Positions 57,166 to 64,000 of a DNA stretch of 64,000 nucleotides are shown one piece after another (within the stretch, counting starts at the first letter, position 1; every line of letters starts with the position of its first letter). This DNA is from Microbaculum marinum (GTDB lineage: Bacteria > Pseudomonadota > Alphaproteobacteria > Rhizobiales > Tepidamorphaceae), in the NCBI RefSeq assembly GCF_042646165.1, contig NZ_JBHRTC010000007.1, one strand, 5' to 3'. Below the pieces are notes generated by a model. It saw nothing but the letters and a program-made list of their open reading frames with translations, ran no database searches and had not been told where the DNA came from. Position numbers and translations under genes: made by a program.

Positions 57166-59234
57166 CGCGTTACGCGCTGGCGGTCGACATCGGCGGAACC
57201 TTCACCGACGTCGTCCTGGTCTCTGGGGACGGGACCAGTTTCGTCGACAAGACATTGACCACCCATCACGACCTGCTGGAGGGCTTCTTCCGCGGCGTCG
57301 ACCTGGTGCTTGGCCGGGCCGGCATCACGCCCGCCGACGTCGACGACGTCATCGTCCATGCCACGACGATCGTCACCAATGCGCTGATCGAGCGGAAGGG
57401 GCCGCCGACCGCGCTGATCGTCACCGAGGGCTTCCGCGACGTGCTCTACATCCGCAACGAGCACCGCTACGACATGTACGATCCGCAGATCGAGTTCCCC
57501 GAGCCGCTGATCACCCGCGACCTGACTTTCCCCGTTTCAGAGCGCGTCTTCGCCGACGGCGAGGTGGGCCGGGCCGTCGACGAGGCCGAGGTGCGCGCGG
57601 TCGCCGCCGAGCTGAAGGCGAAGGGGGTGGAGTCGGTCGCCGTGTGCCTGCTCAATTCCTACAAGAACCCGGCCAACGAGGCGGTCGTCGGCCGCGTCCT
57701 GGCCGAGGAGATGCCGGAACTGTTCGTCTCGCTGTCGAGCGACATCGCGCCGCAGATGCGCGAGTACCTGCGCGCCTCGACCACCGCGATCAACGCCTTC
57801 ACGGTGCCGATCACCCGGCCCTACCTGAACGCGCTGACGAAGGAGCTGGCGGCGCGCGGCTTCTCGCAGCTGCCGCTGATCATGCTGTCGAGCGGCGGCG
57901 TCGTCGGCGCCCCGACGGCGGGGCGCAATCCGGTGCGGATGATCGAGTCCGGCCCGGCGGCCGGCGCGCTGGTGGCGAGCTTCCTTGCCCGCCGCTTCGA
58001 CATCCCCGACCTGATCTCCTTCGACATGGGCGGGACGACCGCCAAGGCCTGCCTGATCCTCGACTACGAGCCGCTGGTCAGCGGCGAGTTCGAGGTGGAT
58101 CGCCGCTACAGGTTCAAGCCGGGCAGCGGCATGCCGATCACGGTGCCGTCGATCGACATGATCGAGATCGGCGCCGGCGGCGGCTCGATCGCCCGGGTCG
58201 ACGCGCTCGGCCTGCTGAAGACGGGGCCCGACAGCGCCGGCTCCGACCCCGGCCCGGTGTGCTACGGGCGCGGCGGCACCGAGCCCTGCATCACCGACGC
58301 CGACGTGGTGCTCGGCATCCTCGATCCCGACAACTTCCTCGGCGGCGACATGAAGCTCGACGCGGCCGGCGCCCGGGCGGCGCTGGCGGAGCTCGGCGGT
58401 AAGCTCGGCGTATCGGCGGAGAAGGCGGCGCTCGGCGTCTTCGAGGTGGTCTGCGAGCAGATGGCGGCGGCGGCGCGGGCGCACGCGACCGACCGCGGCG
58501 TCGACTACCGCGGCCTGCCGATGCTGGCCTTCGGCGGCGCCGGCCCGGTGCATGCCTGCAAGGTCGCCGAACTGGTCGACGCCGGCATGGTGATCTATCC
58601 GCCGCTGGCCAGCGTGCTGTCGGCGTTCGGCACGCTGGTCACGCCGACCAAGATCGACCTGGTGCGCAGCGAGCTGGTGCGGCTCGAGGACATCGACTGG
58701 GCCGGGCTCGGCGGCACCCTCGACACGATGCTGGCGGAGGGCCGCTCGGCGCTGGTCGAGGCCGGCTTCGAGGCCGGCGCGGCGCAGTTCGGCTTCGCCG
58801 CCGACATGCGCTATGTCGGCCAGCAGTCGGAGATCACCGTCGCCTTCGACGACGACCCGCGCCGGATCGGCGATCCGCAGACGCTGCGGGAGACCTTCGA
58901 GGCGGCCTACGAGAAGGTCTACGCGCTGAGGCTCGCCGACATGCCGGTCGAGGTGGTGAGCTGGCGCGTGGTGGCGCAGGGCCGGGCGCCGACGCGCGAG
59001 GCGAAGGTCGCCTTCGCCGCCGAGCCGGCGCGGCCGAAGCGCACGCGCCCGGTGCATCTCGGCGAGACGCCGAGCCTGGTGCCCGTCTACGACCGCGGCG
59101 CGCTTGCGGCCGGCCAGACGATCGACGGCCCGGTGATCGTCGAGGAACGCGAGACCACGGTGTTCGTGCTGCCCGGCTGGAGCGTCAGCCTGCACGACAA
59201 CGGCAGCCTGATCGCCCGCAAGAAGGAAGCCTGA
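57162..59234 (+). CDS. hyuA: Hydantoinase/oxoprolinase A-family protein (HyuA)
   Basis: A 690-residue ATP-dependent ring- or bond-activating subunit. The actin-like nucleotide fold starts YALAVDIGGTFTDVVLVSGD, with a second phosphate-binding strand at FDMGGTTAKACLI and the substrate region in MIEIGAGGGSIARVD. The group covers N-methylhydantoinase, 5-oxoprolinase and acetone or acetophenone carboxylase subunits, so the substrate is open. TRAP-type uptake suggests an anionic cyclic amide or acid. It is followed by a repeat and then HyuB. Confidence 0.9.
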   Translation: MTRYALAVDIGGTFTDVVLVSGDGTSFVDKTLTTHHDLLEGFFRGVDLVLGRAGITPADVDDVIVHATTIVTNALIERKGPPTALIVTEGFRDVLYIRNEHRYDMYDPQIEFPEPLITRDLTFPVSERVFADGEVGRAVDEAEVRAVAAELKAKGVESVAVCLLNSYKNPANEAVVGRVLAEEMPELFVSLSSDIAPQMREYLRASTTAINAFTVPITRPYLNALTKELAARGFSQLPLIMLSSGGVVGAPTAGRNPVRMIESGPAAGALVASFLARRFDIPDLISFDMGGTTAKACLILDYEPLVSGEFEVDRRYRFKPGSGMPITVPSIDMIEIGAGGGSIARVDALGLLKTGPDSAGSDPGPVCYGRGGTEPCITDADVVLGILDPDNFLGGDMKLDAAGARAALAELGGKLGVSAEKAALGVFEVVCEQMAAAARAHATDRGVDYRGLPMLAFGGAGPVHACKVAELVDAGMVIYPPLASVLSAFGTLVTPTKIDLVRSELVRLEDIDWAGLGGTLDTMLAEGRSALVEAGFEAGAAQFGFAADMRYVGQQSEITVAFDDDPRRIGDPQTLRETFEAAYEKVYALRLADMPVEVVSWRVVAQGRAPTREAKVAFAAEPARPKRTRPVHLGETPSLVPVYDRGALAAGQTIDGPVIVEERETTVFVLPGWSVSLHDNGSLIARKKEA

Positions 59235-59265
59235 GATGGGTTTGCCAAGGTCACTATCGCCTGAA

Positions 59266-59379
59266 CCCCCTCACCCGGCGCTCCGCGCCGACCTCTCCCC
59301 ATGGGAGAGGTGGACCTCCGAGCCTGCCGCAACCTCTCCCCGGCGGGGAGAGGTCGGGCCAAAGGCCCGGGTGAGGGGG
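59266..59379. repeat. Dispersed palindromic repeat, copy 2
   Basis: About 114 bp with outer arms CCCCTCACCCGG and CCCGGGTGAGGGG and inner ACCTCTCC…GGAGAGGT hairpins, homologous to 31889-32002. It has inserted between hyuA and hyuB, which are expected to be cotranscribed. Confidence 0.85.
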
Positions 59380-59416
59380 CTTGGGCGTATCGGTTCAAGT
59401 ACGAGGTAGTGGAATA

Positions 59417-60964
59417 ATGGACGGCATCGAACTCGAGATCCTGTGGTCGAACGTCATTTCGATCGTGTCCGAGCAGGCCCGCGCGCTGCAGCGCGTGGCG
59501 TTCTCGCCGGTGGTGCGCGAGGCGGGCGATCTCGCCAACGCGATCTTCGACAAGCGGGCGCGGATGGTGGCGCAGGCGGTGACCGGCACGCCCGGCCACA
59601 TCAACTCGCTGGGGGCGGCGGCGCGCAACCTGCTGGAGGTGATCCCGCCGGAGACCCTGAAGCCCGGCGACGTGCTGATCACCAACGATCCGTGGATGTC
59701 GGCGGGGCACTTCTTCGACATCACGGTGCTGACGCCGATCTTCCGGGGCTCGGAGATCATCGGCTACTGCGGCTCGACGATCCACCACACCGACATCGGC
59801 GGCTACGGCGTCGGCTCCGGGGCCCGCGACATCCACGAGGAGGGCCTGTGGATCCCGGTGCTCAAGCTCTACGAAGCCGGCAAACCGAACGAGACGCTGC
59901 ACGCCATGCTGCGCCGCAACGTCAGGACGCCGGACGCGCTGTTCGGCGATCTCGGCGCGCAGGTCGCCAGCGGCAACATCGCCGCCGAGCGTCTCGAGAT
60001 GATGTGCGCGCGCTACGGGCTCGCCGACATCGAGGAACTGGCCGACGAGATCATCGGCCGGTCCGAAGCCGCGACCCGCGAGGCGATCTCGAAGCTGCCG
60101 GGCGGCACCTGGCACGGGGAAAGCCGCTTCGACGTGCCGAGCGGCGAGATCATCACGCTGCACACCGCGGTGACGATCGATCCGGAGGCCGGCGACATCA
60201 CCATCGACTTCGAGGGCTCGTCGGGACCAAGCCCGATCGGAATCAACGTGGTGCCCGCCTACACCCACGCCTACGCGACCTTCGCGGTGCGCTCGACGCT
60301 CAACCCGGAACTGCCCAACAACTACGGCAGCCTGGCGCCGATCAAGGTCGTGGCGCCCGACGAGTGCATCGTCAACGCCAAGTATCCCGCGCCGGTCAAC
60401 GCCCGCCACGTGGTGGGCATGTACGTGCCGTTCCCGATCCTCAAGGCGCTCGCCCACGTCGCGCCGGACCAGGTGGTGGCCGAGGGCTCCGGCGCGGTCT
60501 GGACCATACAGATCCAGGGCCGCGACCGGGCCGGGCAGCCGTTCACCTCGTCGATGTTCAACTATTCCGGCGGCATGGGGGCGCGGGCGACCAAGGACGG
60601 CCTGTCGGCGATCTGCTACCCGACCGGGGTCGCGGCGGTGCCGACCGAGGTGCTGGAAGCGTCCTTTCCGATCGCCTTCACCTGCAAGGAACTCGAACTG
60701 GGCTCGGGCGGCGCCGGCAGGCGGCGCGGCGGCGACGGCCAGCGCATCGGCTACCGCATGCGCACCGGCTCGCCCTGGCTGCTGAACGCCATCCCGAGCC
60801 GCCTGAAGGAAGGCCCGGAGGGGCTGCTCGGCGGCGGCGGCGGCCGGGCCGGCCGCTTCGAGATCAACGGCAAGGCATTCTCAGAGGCCCGCAAGGTCGA
60901 GATGCAGCCGGACGACGAGGTGGTGATGATCACGCCGGGCGGCGGCGGCTACGGCGCCGCCTGA
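59417..60964 (+). CDS. hyuB: Hydantoinase/oxoprolinase B-family protein (HyuB)
   Basis: A 515-residue subunit with family marks EILWSNVISIVSEQARALQR, LITNDPWMSAGHFFDITVLT, STIHHTDIGGYGVGSGARDI, and a glycine-rich end containing MITPGGGGYG. It partners HyuA for ATP-driven hydrolysis or carboxylation of the substrate. The ATG at 59417 lies just behind the repeat; there is no strong ribosome site. It converges with the LacI gene 15 bp downstream. Confidence 0.9.
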   Translation: MDGIELEILWSNVISIVSEQARALQRVAFSPVVREAGDLANAIFDKRARMVAQAVTGTPGHINSLGAAARNLLEVIPPETLKPGDVLITNDPWMSAGHFFDITVLTPIFRGSEIIGYCGSTIHHTDIGGYGVGSGARDIHEEGLWIPVLKLYEAGKPNETLHAMLRRNVRTPDALFGDLGAQVASGNIAAERLEMMCARYGLADIEELADEIIGRSEAATREAISKLPGGTWHGESRFDVPSGEIITLHTAVTIDPEAGDITIDFEGSSGPSPIGINVVPAYTHAYATFAVRSTLNPELPNNYGSLAPIKVVAPDECIVNAKYPAPVNARHVVGMYVPFPILKALAHVAPDQVVAEGSGAVWTIQIQGRDRAGQPFTSSMFNYSGGMGARATKDGLSAICYPTGVAAVPTEVLEASFPIAFTCKELELGSGGAGRRRGGDGQRIGYRMRTGSPWLLNAIPSRLKEGPEGLLGGGGGRAGRFEINGKAFSEARKVEMQPDDEVVMITPGGGGYGAA

Positions 60965-60979
60965 CGGGACGCCGGCTCA

Positions 60980-62002
60980 TCAGAAGTCGAGATACCTGAT
61001 CTCGGCGTCGACCAGGATGCGCTGAGGCGGCTTGGCGGAGCCCTCGATGCGCTCCGACAGAAGCTGCCAGGCGCGTGCGGAGATCTCGTCGCTCGGCTGC
61101 GCGACGTGGGATATGCCCGGCACCACGACGTCCGCCCAGTCCGGGTTGTCGAGCGTCAGTACGGACATGCTGGCGGGATAGTCGATGCCCCGCCTGCGCA
61201 GCGACTTCAGCGTCCAGGCGGCGATCCGGCTGTTGGAGAGGATGATGCCGGTCGGCCTCGGTCCGGCGTCCAGCGCCGCGCCGAACTGGGCATCGAACTG
61301 GTGCTCGTGCGCACCACAGGCCAGCACCTCGAACCGCACGTCCTCGCCGGAATCCCGGATCGCCCGGCGCAGGCCTTCGATACGGAGCTGCGTGACGATC
61401 AGCGCCGGCCAGTGGACGAAGAACAGCAGGTGCCGGTGGCCGCGGCGGATGAACTCGCGCGCCACCTCGTACATGATCTTCTCGTGGTCGAGCGCGACCT
61501 GGTCGAACCGGTGCTCGTCCGGCATCAGGCGGTTGAGGATCACGGTGGGCACCCCCGACTTGTGAAGGTGGTCGAGCATGTCCTGGGGCTCGAGGCTCGG
61601 TACCAGCAGCAGGCCGTCGACGCGGAAATCGACGAGCTTGCGGATGCGCCGGAACTCCTTTCCCGGATCCTGCCGGCTGAGCACCTGCATGAGCTCGTAA
61701 TTGGCGTCGGAGACGCGTTCCTCGAGCGCGTTCACGAGCTGCGAGAAGTTCGAGAAGATCGTGAACGGCACGCAGAGCCCGATCACCGACGAACTCTGCC
61801 GGCGCATGCCGCGGGCCAGCAGGTTCGAGGTGAAGCCGAGATCGTCGATCGCCTTCCTGATCCGCCGCGACCGCTCCTCGCTGACGAAACGCCCGTTGAG
61901 ATAGTGCGAGACCGTGCCGACCGAGACGCCGGCCTCCAGCGCGACGTCCTTGATGCGGACCTTGCTGCGCTGGGCGGGCGGTTTGTGCGGGGCGTCGGTC
62001 AT
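60980..62002 (-). CDS. LacI-family transcriptional regulator
   Basis: A 340-residue regulator. Helix-turn-helix and hinge are at about residues 15-70 (VRIKDVALEAGVSVGTVSHY; the hinge region includes SNLLARGMRRQ), followed by a periplasmic-binding-protein-like effector domain. It is third in a minus-strand series after the MBL-fold hydrolase and the BKACE enzyme, and likely controls them. The effector is not evident; LacI proteins usually bind sugars or sugar acids. Confidence 0.9.
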   Translation of the reverse strand: MTDAPHKPPAQRSKVRIKDVALEAGVSVGTVSHYLNGRFVSEERSRRIRKAIDDLGFTSNLLARGMRRQSSSVIGLCVPFTIFSNFSQLVNALEERVSDANYELMQVLSRQDPGKEFRRIRKLVDFRVDGLLLVPSLEPQDMLDHLHKSGVPTVILNRLMPDEHRFDQVALDHEKIMYEVAREFIRRGHRHLLFFVHWPALIVTQLRIEGLRRAIRDSGEDVRFEVLACGAHEHQFDAQFGAALDAGPRPTGIILSNSRIAAWTLKSLRRRGIDYPASMSVLTLDNPDWADVVVPGISHVAQPSDEISARAWQLLSERIEGSAKPPQRILVDAEIRYLDF

Positions 62003-62128
62003 CGCGCTGGGTCTGGGCGGCGGGGCTGACAGGAAGGCGAATGGCCAGTCTTCGCGCCATTCCCGTTCGCCATCCTACAGCCTGGCTTGTCCCGGATGAA
62101 ATCCTCGCTGGCCGTGCCGCGATGCCGG

Positions 62129-63034
62129 CTACAGGTGCAGGATCTCGCGGGCCTCCGCGATGCTGGCGACCGGGATGTTGAGCGCCTCGAACACGGTGGA
62201 GATGCGTTCGACCTGAGCGGCGTTGGACTTGAACGGGACGCCCGGCCTGTCCATCAGGTTGTCCTCCTGGCCGACGCGGACATGGGTGCCGAGCAGCCCG
62301 CCGGCGGCCGCGGTGCGGATGTTGGCGGTGCCGGTGCCGTGGATGAACAGTTCCAGGTCGTCGCCGAACAGGTTTCTCGCGGTCGTCTTCATGTGCACCA
62401 GATGCTCGACGTCGGACTGGATGCCGCCGAGGATTCCGGTCAGGAACTGCACGATGATCGGCTTCTTCACGTCATGCCGGCTGAGATGGTGCTCGAGGAT
62501 GTAGAGGTGGCCGACGTCGTAGCATTCGAATTCCATGCCGATGTCGTTGTCGATCAGGATCTCCATCATCCGGTCGATCCTGGCGAACGAATTGTTGGTG
62601 ACGATCTCGTAGCTCTTCGGCCCGAACGCCTCCTTCTCCCAGTCGAGATTGAATACCGAGACGCCCTGGTTCTTCGCCTTGCGGAACAGGCCGTAGTTCA
62701 TCGACCCGACGATCACCGTGGCGATCTCCGGCCGCAGGTCCAGGACCGCCGAAAGGCGATCCTCGGCGGTCGACCCGAGCGACGCCGACATGTTGACGAT
62801 GACGTCCGATCCCTCGCGGATCCCGGACACGATCTCGCGCCACACCCCGACGTCGTTGGTCGGCCGGCCGTCGTCCTCGCGAGCGTGCAGGTGCATGATG
62901 GCGGCGCCCGCCTTCACGGCGTCCAGCGACTGCTCGACGATCTGCTCCGGGGTCACCGGCAGGTGCGGCGACATCGACGGCGACAGCGACGCACCGGTGG
63001 CCGCGCAGGTGATGATGGTCTTGTGGGACGGCAT
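62129..63034 (-). CDS. BKACE-family enzyme (DUF849, beta-keto acid cleavage)
   Basis: A 301-residue TIM-barrel enzyme of the 3-keto-5-aminohexanoate cleavage (Kce/BKACE) family, which condenses a beta-keto acid with acetyl-CoA to give acetoacetate and a new CoA ester. Zinc ligands H48 and H50 sit in IMHLHAREDDGRP, and ELFIHGTGTANIRTAAAGGL, then LGTHVRVG, carries another conserved histidine. The substrate side chain cannot be inferred. It is 54 bp after the MBL gene. Confidence 0.92.
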   Translation of the reverse strand: MPSHKTIITCAATGASLSPSMSPHLPVTPEQIVEQSLDAVKAGAAIMHLHAREDDGRPTNDVGVWREIVSGIREGSDVIVNMSASLGSTAEDRLSAVLDLRPEIATVIVGSMNYGLFRKAKNQGVSVFNLDWEKEAFGPKSYEIVTNNSFARIDRMMEILIDNDIGMEFECYDVGHLYILEHHLSRHDVKKPIIVQFLTGILGGIQSDVEHLVHMKTTARNLFGDDLELFIHGTGTANIRTAAAGGLLGTHVRVGQEDNLMDRPGVPFKSNAAQVERISTVFEALNIPVASIAEAREILHL

Positions 63035-63088
63035 GAAACAGTTCTCCTTGTGCGCGGCCGTCGAGGCAAGCCGCCTGTTGACGGTGTG

Positions 63089-63985
63089 CTAGACGGCCGA
63101 GCCGTAGCCGCTGGCGGCCGGTTCGAATGCGTAGCCGCCGCCGCGGCGGCGGATGTAGCCGGTATGCGGCGGGGCGAAGTGGCAGGACATGACGAGGGCG
63201 CCGCTGTCGGCTGCCTCGGCCAGGAAGCCGGCGCGCGTCCGCAGCGCCTCGTCCTGCAGCGTGCAGAAGGCGGTGTTCCAGTCCGGCCGGTAGATCTGCA
63301 CGGGATGGTGCATGACGTCGGCGGAGAACACGCCGGTCTCGCCGCGCGATTCCAGCCAGTAGTTCAGCATCCCCGGCGTGTGGCCCGGCGCCTTCGAGAC
63401 CCTCAGGAAGCCCAGCAGTTCGGTCTCGTCGGTGATGAAGTCGGCCAGGCCCGCCTCGAGGACGGGATCGACGCTGTCGGTGAAGGCGCCGTCTTCGACC
63501 GGGCTGTTCTCCTTGCGCAACTCCTGGAAGAAGTCGAAGTCGGTCTTCGGCATCAGGTAGCGCGCATTCGGGAAGGTCGGCACCCAGCGGCCGTCCCTGA
63601 GCACGGTGTTCCAGCCGACGTGGTCGGGATGCATGTGGGTGTGAACGACGTGGGTGACCTTGTCCGGGGTCACGCCGGCTGCCGCCAGCCAGTGCAGGAA
63701 GAGCGAGTTCAGGTTCTTCATCCGCTCGGCTGAGCGCGGCTTGTGGTTGCCGACGCCGGTGTCGATCAGCACGACCTTGTCGGCCGTCTCCACGAGCCAG
63801 ATCTGGATGGCGATCACCAGCCGGTCGTTCTCCCGATAGTAGTGGCCGGGCGGCAGCTCGGGCAGGATCGCCTCGAACGCCCCCCGGTCGAACTTCGGAT
63901 ACAGGAACTCCGGATCGTGGGTCGGGCCGTGGTACTCGACGAGGCTGGAGACCCTGACGTCGCCGATCTTCCATCTGTGCAGCAT
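63089..63985 (-). CDS. MBL-fold metallo-hydrolase
   Basis: A 298-residue metallo-beta-lactamase-fold hydrolase. The dinuclear metal site HTHMHPDH has H117, H119, D121 and H122; further ligands are expected in VSKAPGHTPGM, FSADVMHHP and SCHFAPPHTGY. It resembles the methyl-parathion-hydrolase / lactonase branch, so a lactone or ester substrate is plausible. AGGGAAG precedes the ATG at 63985. It is the first complete gene of the minus-strand group at the right edge; the operon may begin beyond the window. Confidence 0.88.
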   Translation of the reverse strand: MLHRWKIGDVRVSSLVEYHGPTHDPEFLYPKFDRGAFEAILPELPPGHYYRENDRLVIAIQIWLVETADKVVLIDTGVGNHKPRSAERMKNLNSLFLHWLAAAGVTPDKVTHVVHTHMHPDHVGWNTVLRDGRWVPTFPNARYLMPKTDFDFFQELRKENSPVEDGAFTDSVDPVLEAGLADFITDETELLGFLRVSKAPGHTPGMLNYWLESRGETGVFSADVMHHPVQIYRPDWNTAFCTLQDEALRTRAGFLAEAADSGALVMSCHFAPPHTGYIRRRGGGYAFEPAASGYGSAV

Positions 63986-64000
63986 GTCGTCTTCCCTGTG

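Noticed and set aside
1..64000. tRNA/rRNA genes, CRISPR arrays, insertion sequences
   Set aside because: None was recognised on reading both strands. The repeats seen are palindromic intergenic elements without transposase or regular spacers.

Overview
The window reads as chromosomal DNA of a high-G+C alphaproteobacterium, most likely of the Hyphomicrobiales (Rhizobiales). The strongest markers are a complete PhyR–NepR–EcfG general stress switch, HWE-family sensor kinases, a fused UreA-UreB subunit, and dispersed palindromic CCCCTCACCCGG…CCGGGTGAGGGG repeats. I see no tRNA, rRNA, CRISPR, transposase or phage structural genes. Everything below comes from reading the sequence; no database was searched.

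Region 1 (1–12.6 kb) is a catabolic locus. It holds the tail of an acyl-CoA dehydrogenase, a divergent IclR regulator, an iron/thiamine-type ABC importer (binding protein, ATPase, fused permease), a PaaK-like CoA ligase, a two-subunit CoA-transferase-like enzyme that appears to lack the usual catalytic glutamate, a thiamine-diphosphate enzyme, a TetR regulator and a flavin dehydrogenase. Together they suggest import of an organic acid, CoA activation, and C–C bond cleavage or oxidation. The substrate is not evident.

Region 2 (12.6–28.5 kb) is a general-stress island. nepR-ecfG and phyR are divergent, and both have GGAAC-N16-CGTT promoters. The same signature precedes the AI-2E-family membrane protein, csbD, a CHASE sensor-kinase operon and a YqjD/YqjE-like membrane operon, with a one-mismatch copy before a DUF1328 protein. 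It also encodes an HWE kinase with an ethylene-receptor-like membrane domain, a degenerate receiver, an FNR-like regulator with four cysteines, and many tiny membrane proteins.

Region 3 (28.7–49.5 kb) starts with a NorQ/NorD-like MoxR–VWA pair on the + strand. A long minus-strand amide/urea supercluster follows. In transcription order it is amiC-amiR, urtABCDE, amiE, ureE-ureF, an NCS1 permease, an alpha/beta hydrolase, an amidase, ureAB-ureC-ureG-ureD. Amides would be sensed by AmiC, imported by the Urt-type transporter and hydrolysed by AmiE or the amidase; urease would release ammonia from urea. Leaders before amiC and urtA carry terminators overlapped by candidate AmiR (ANTAR) antiterminator hairpins that share GGCAAGGCG.

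Region 4 (49.5–64 kb) holds ilvD with a divergent LysR regulator. Next is a TRAP transporter / cupin / IclR / hydantoinase-oxoprolinase (HyuA-HyuB) operon, whose sigma-70-type promoter abuts a KdgR-like IclR operator. Last is a minus-strand set of a metallo-beta-lactamase-fold hydrolase, a BKACE enzyme and a LacI regulator. REP-like hairpin clusters fill the gaps here.
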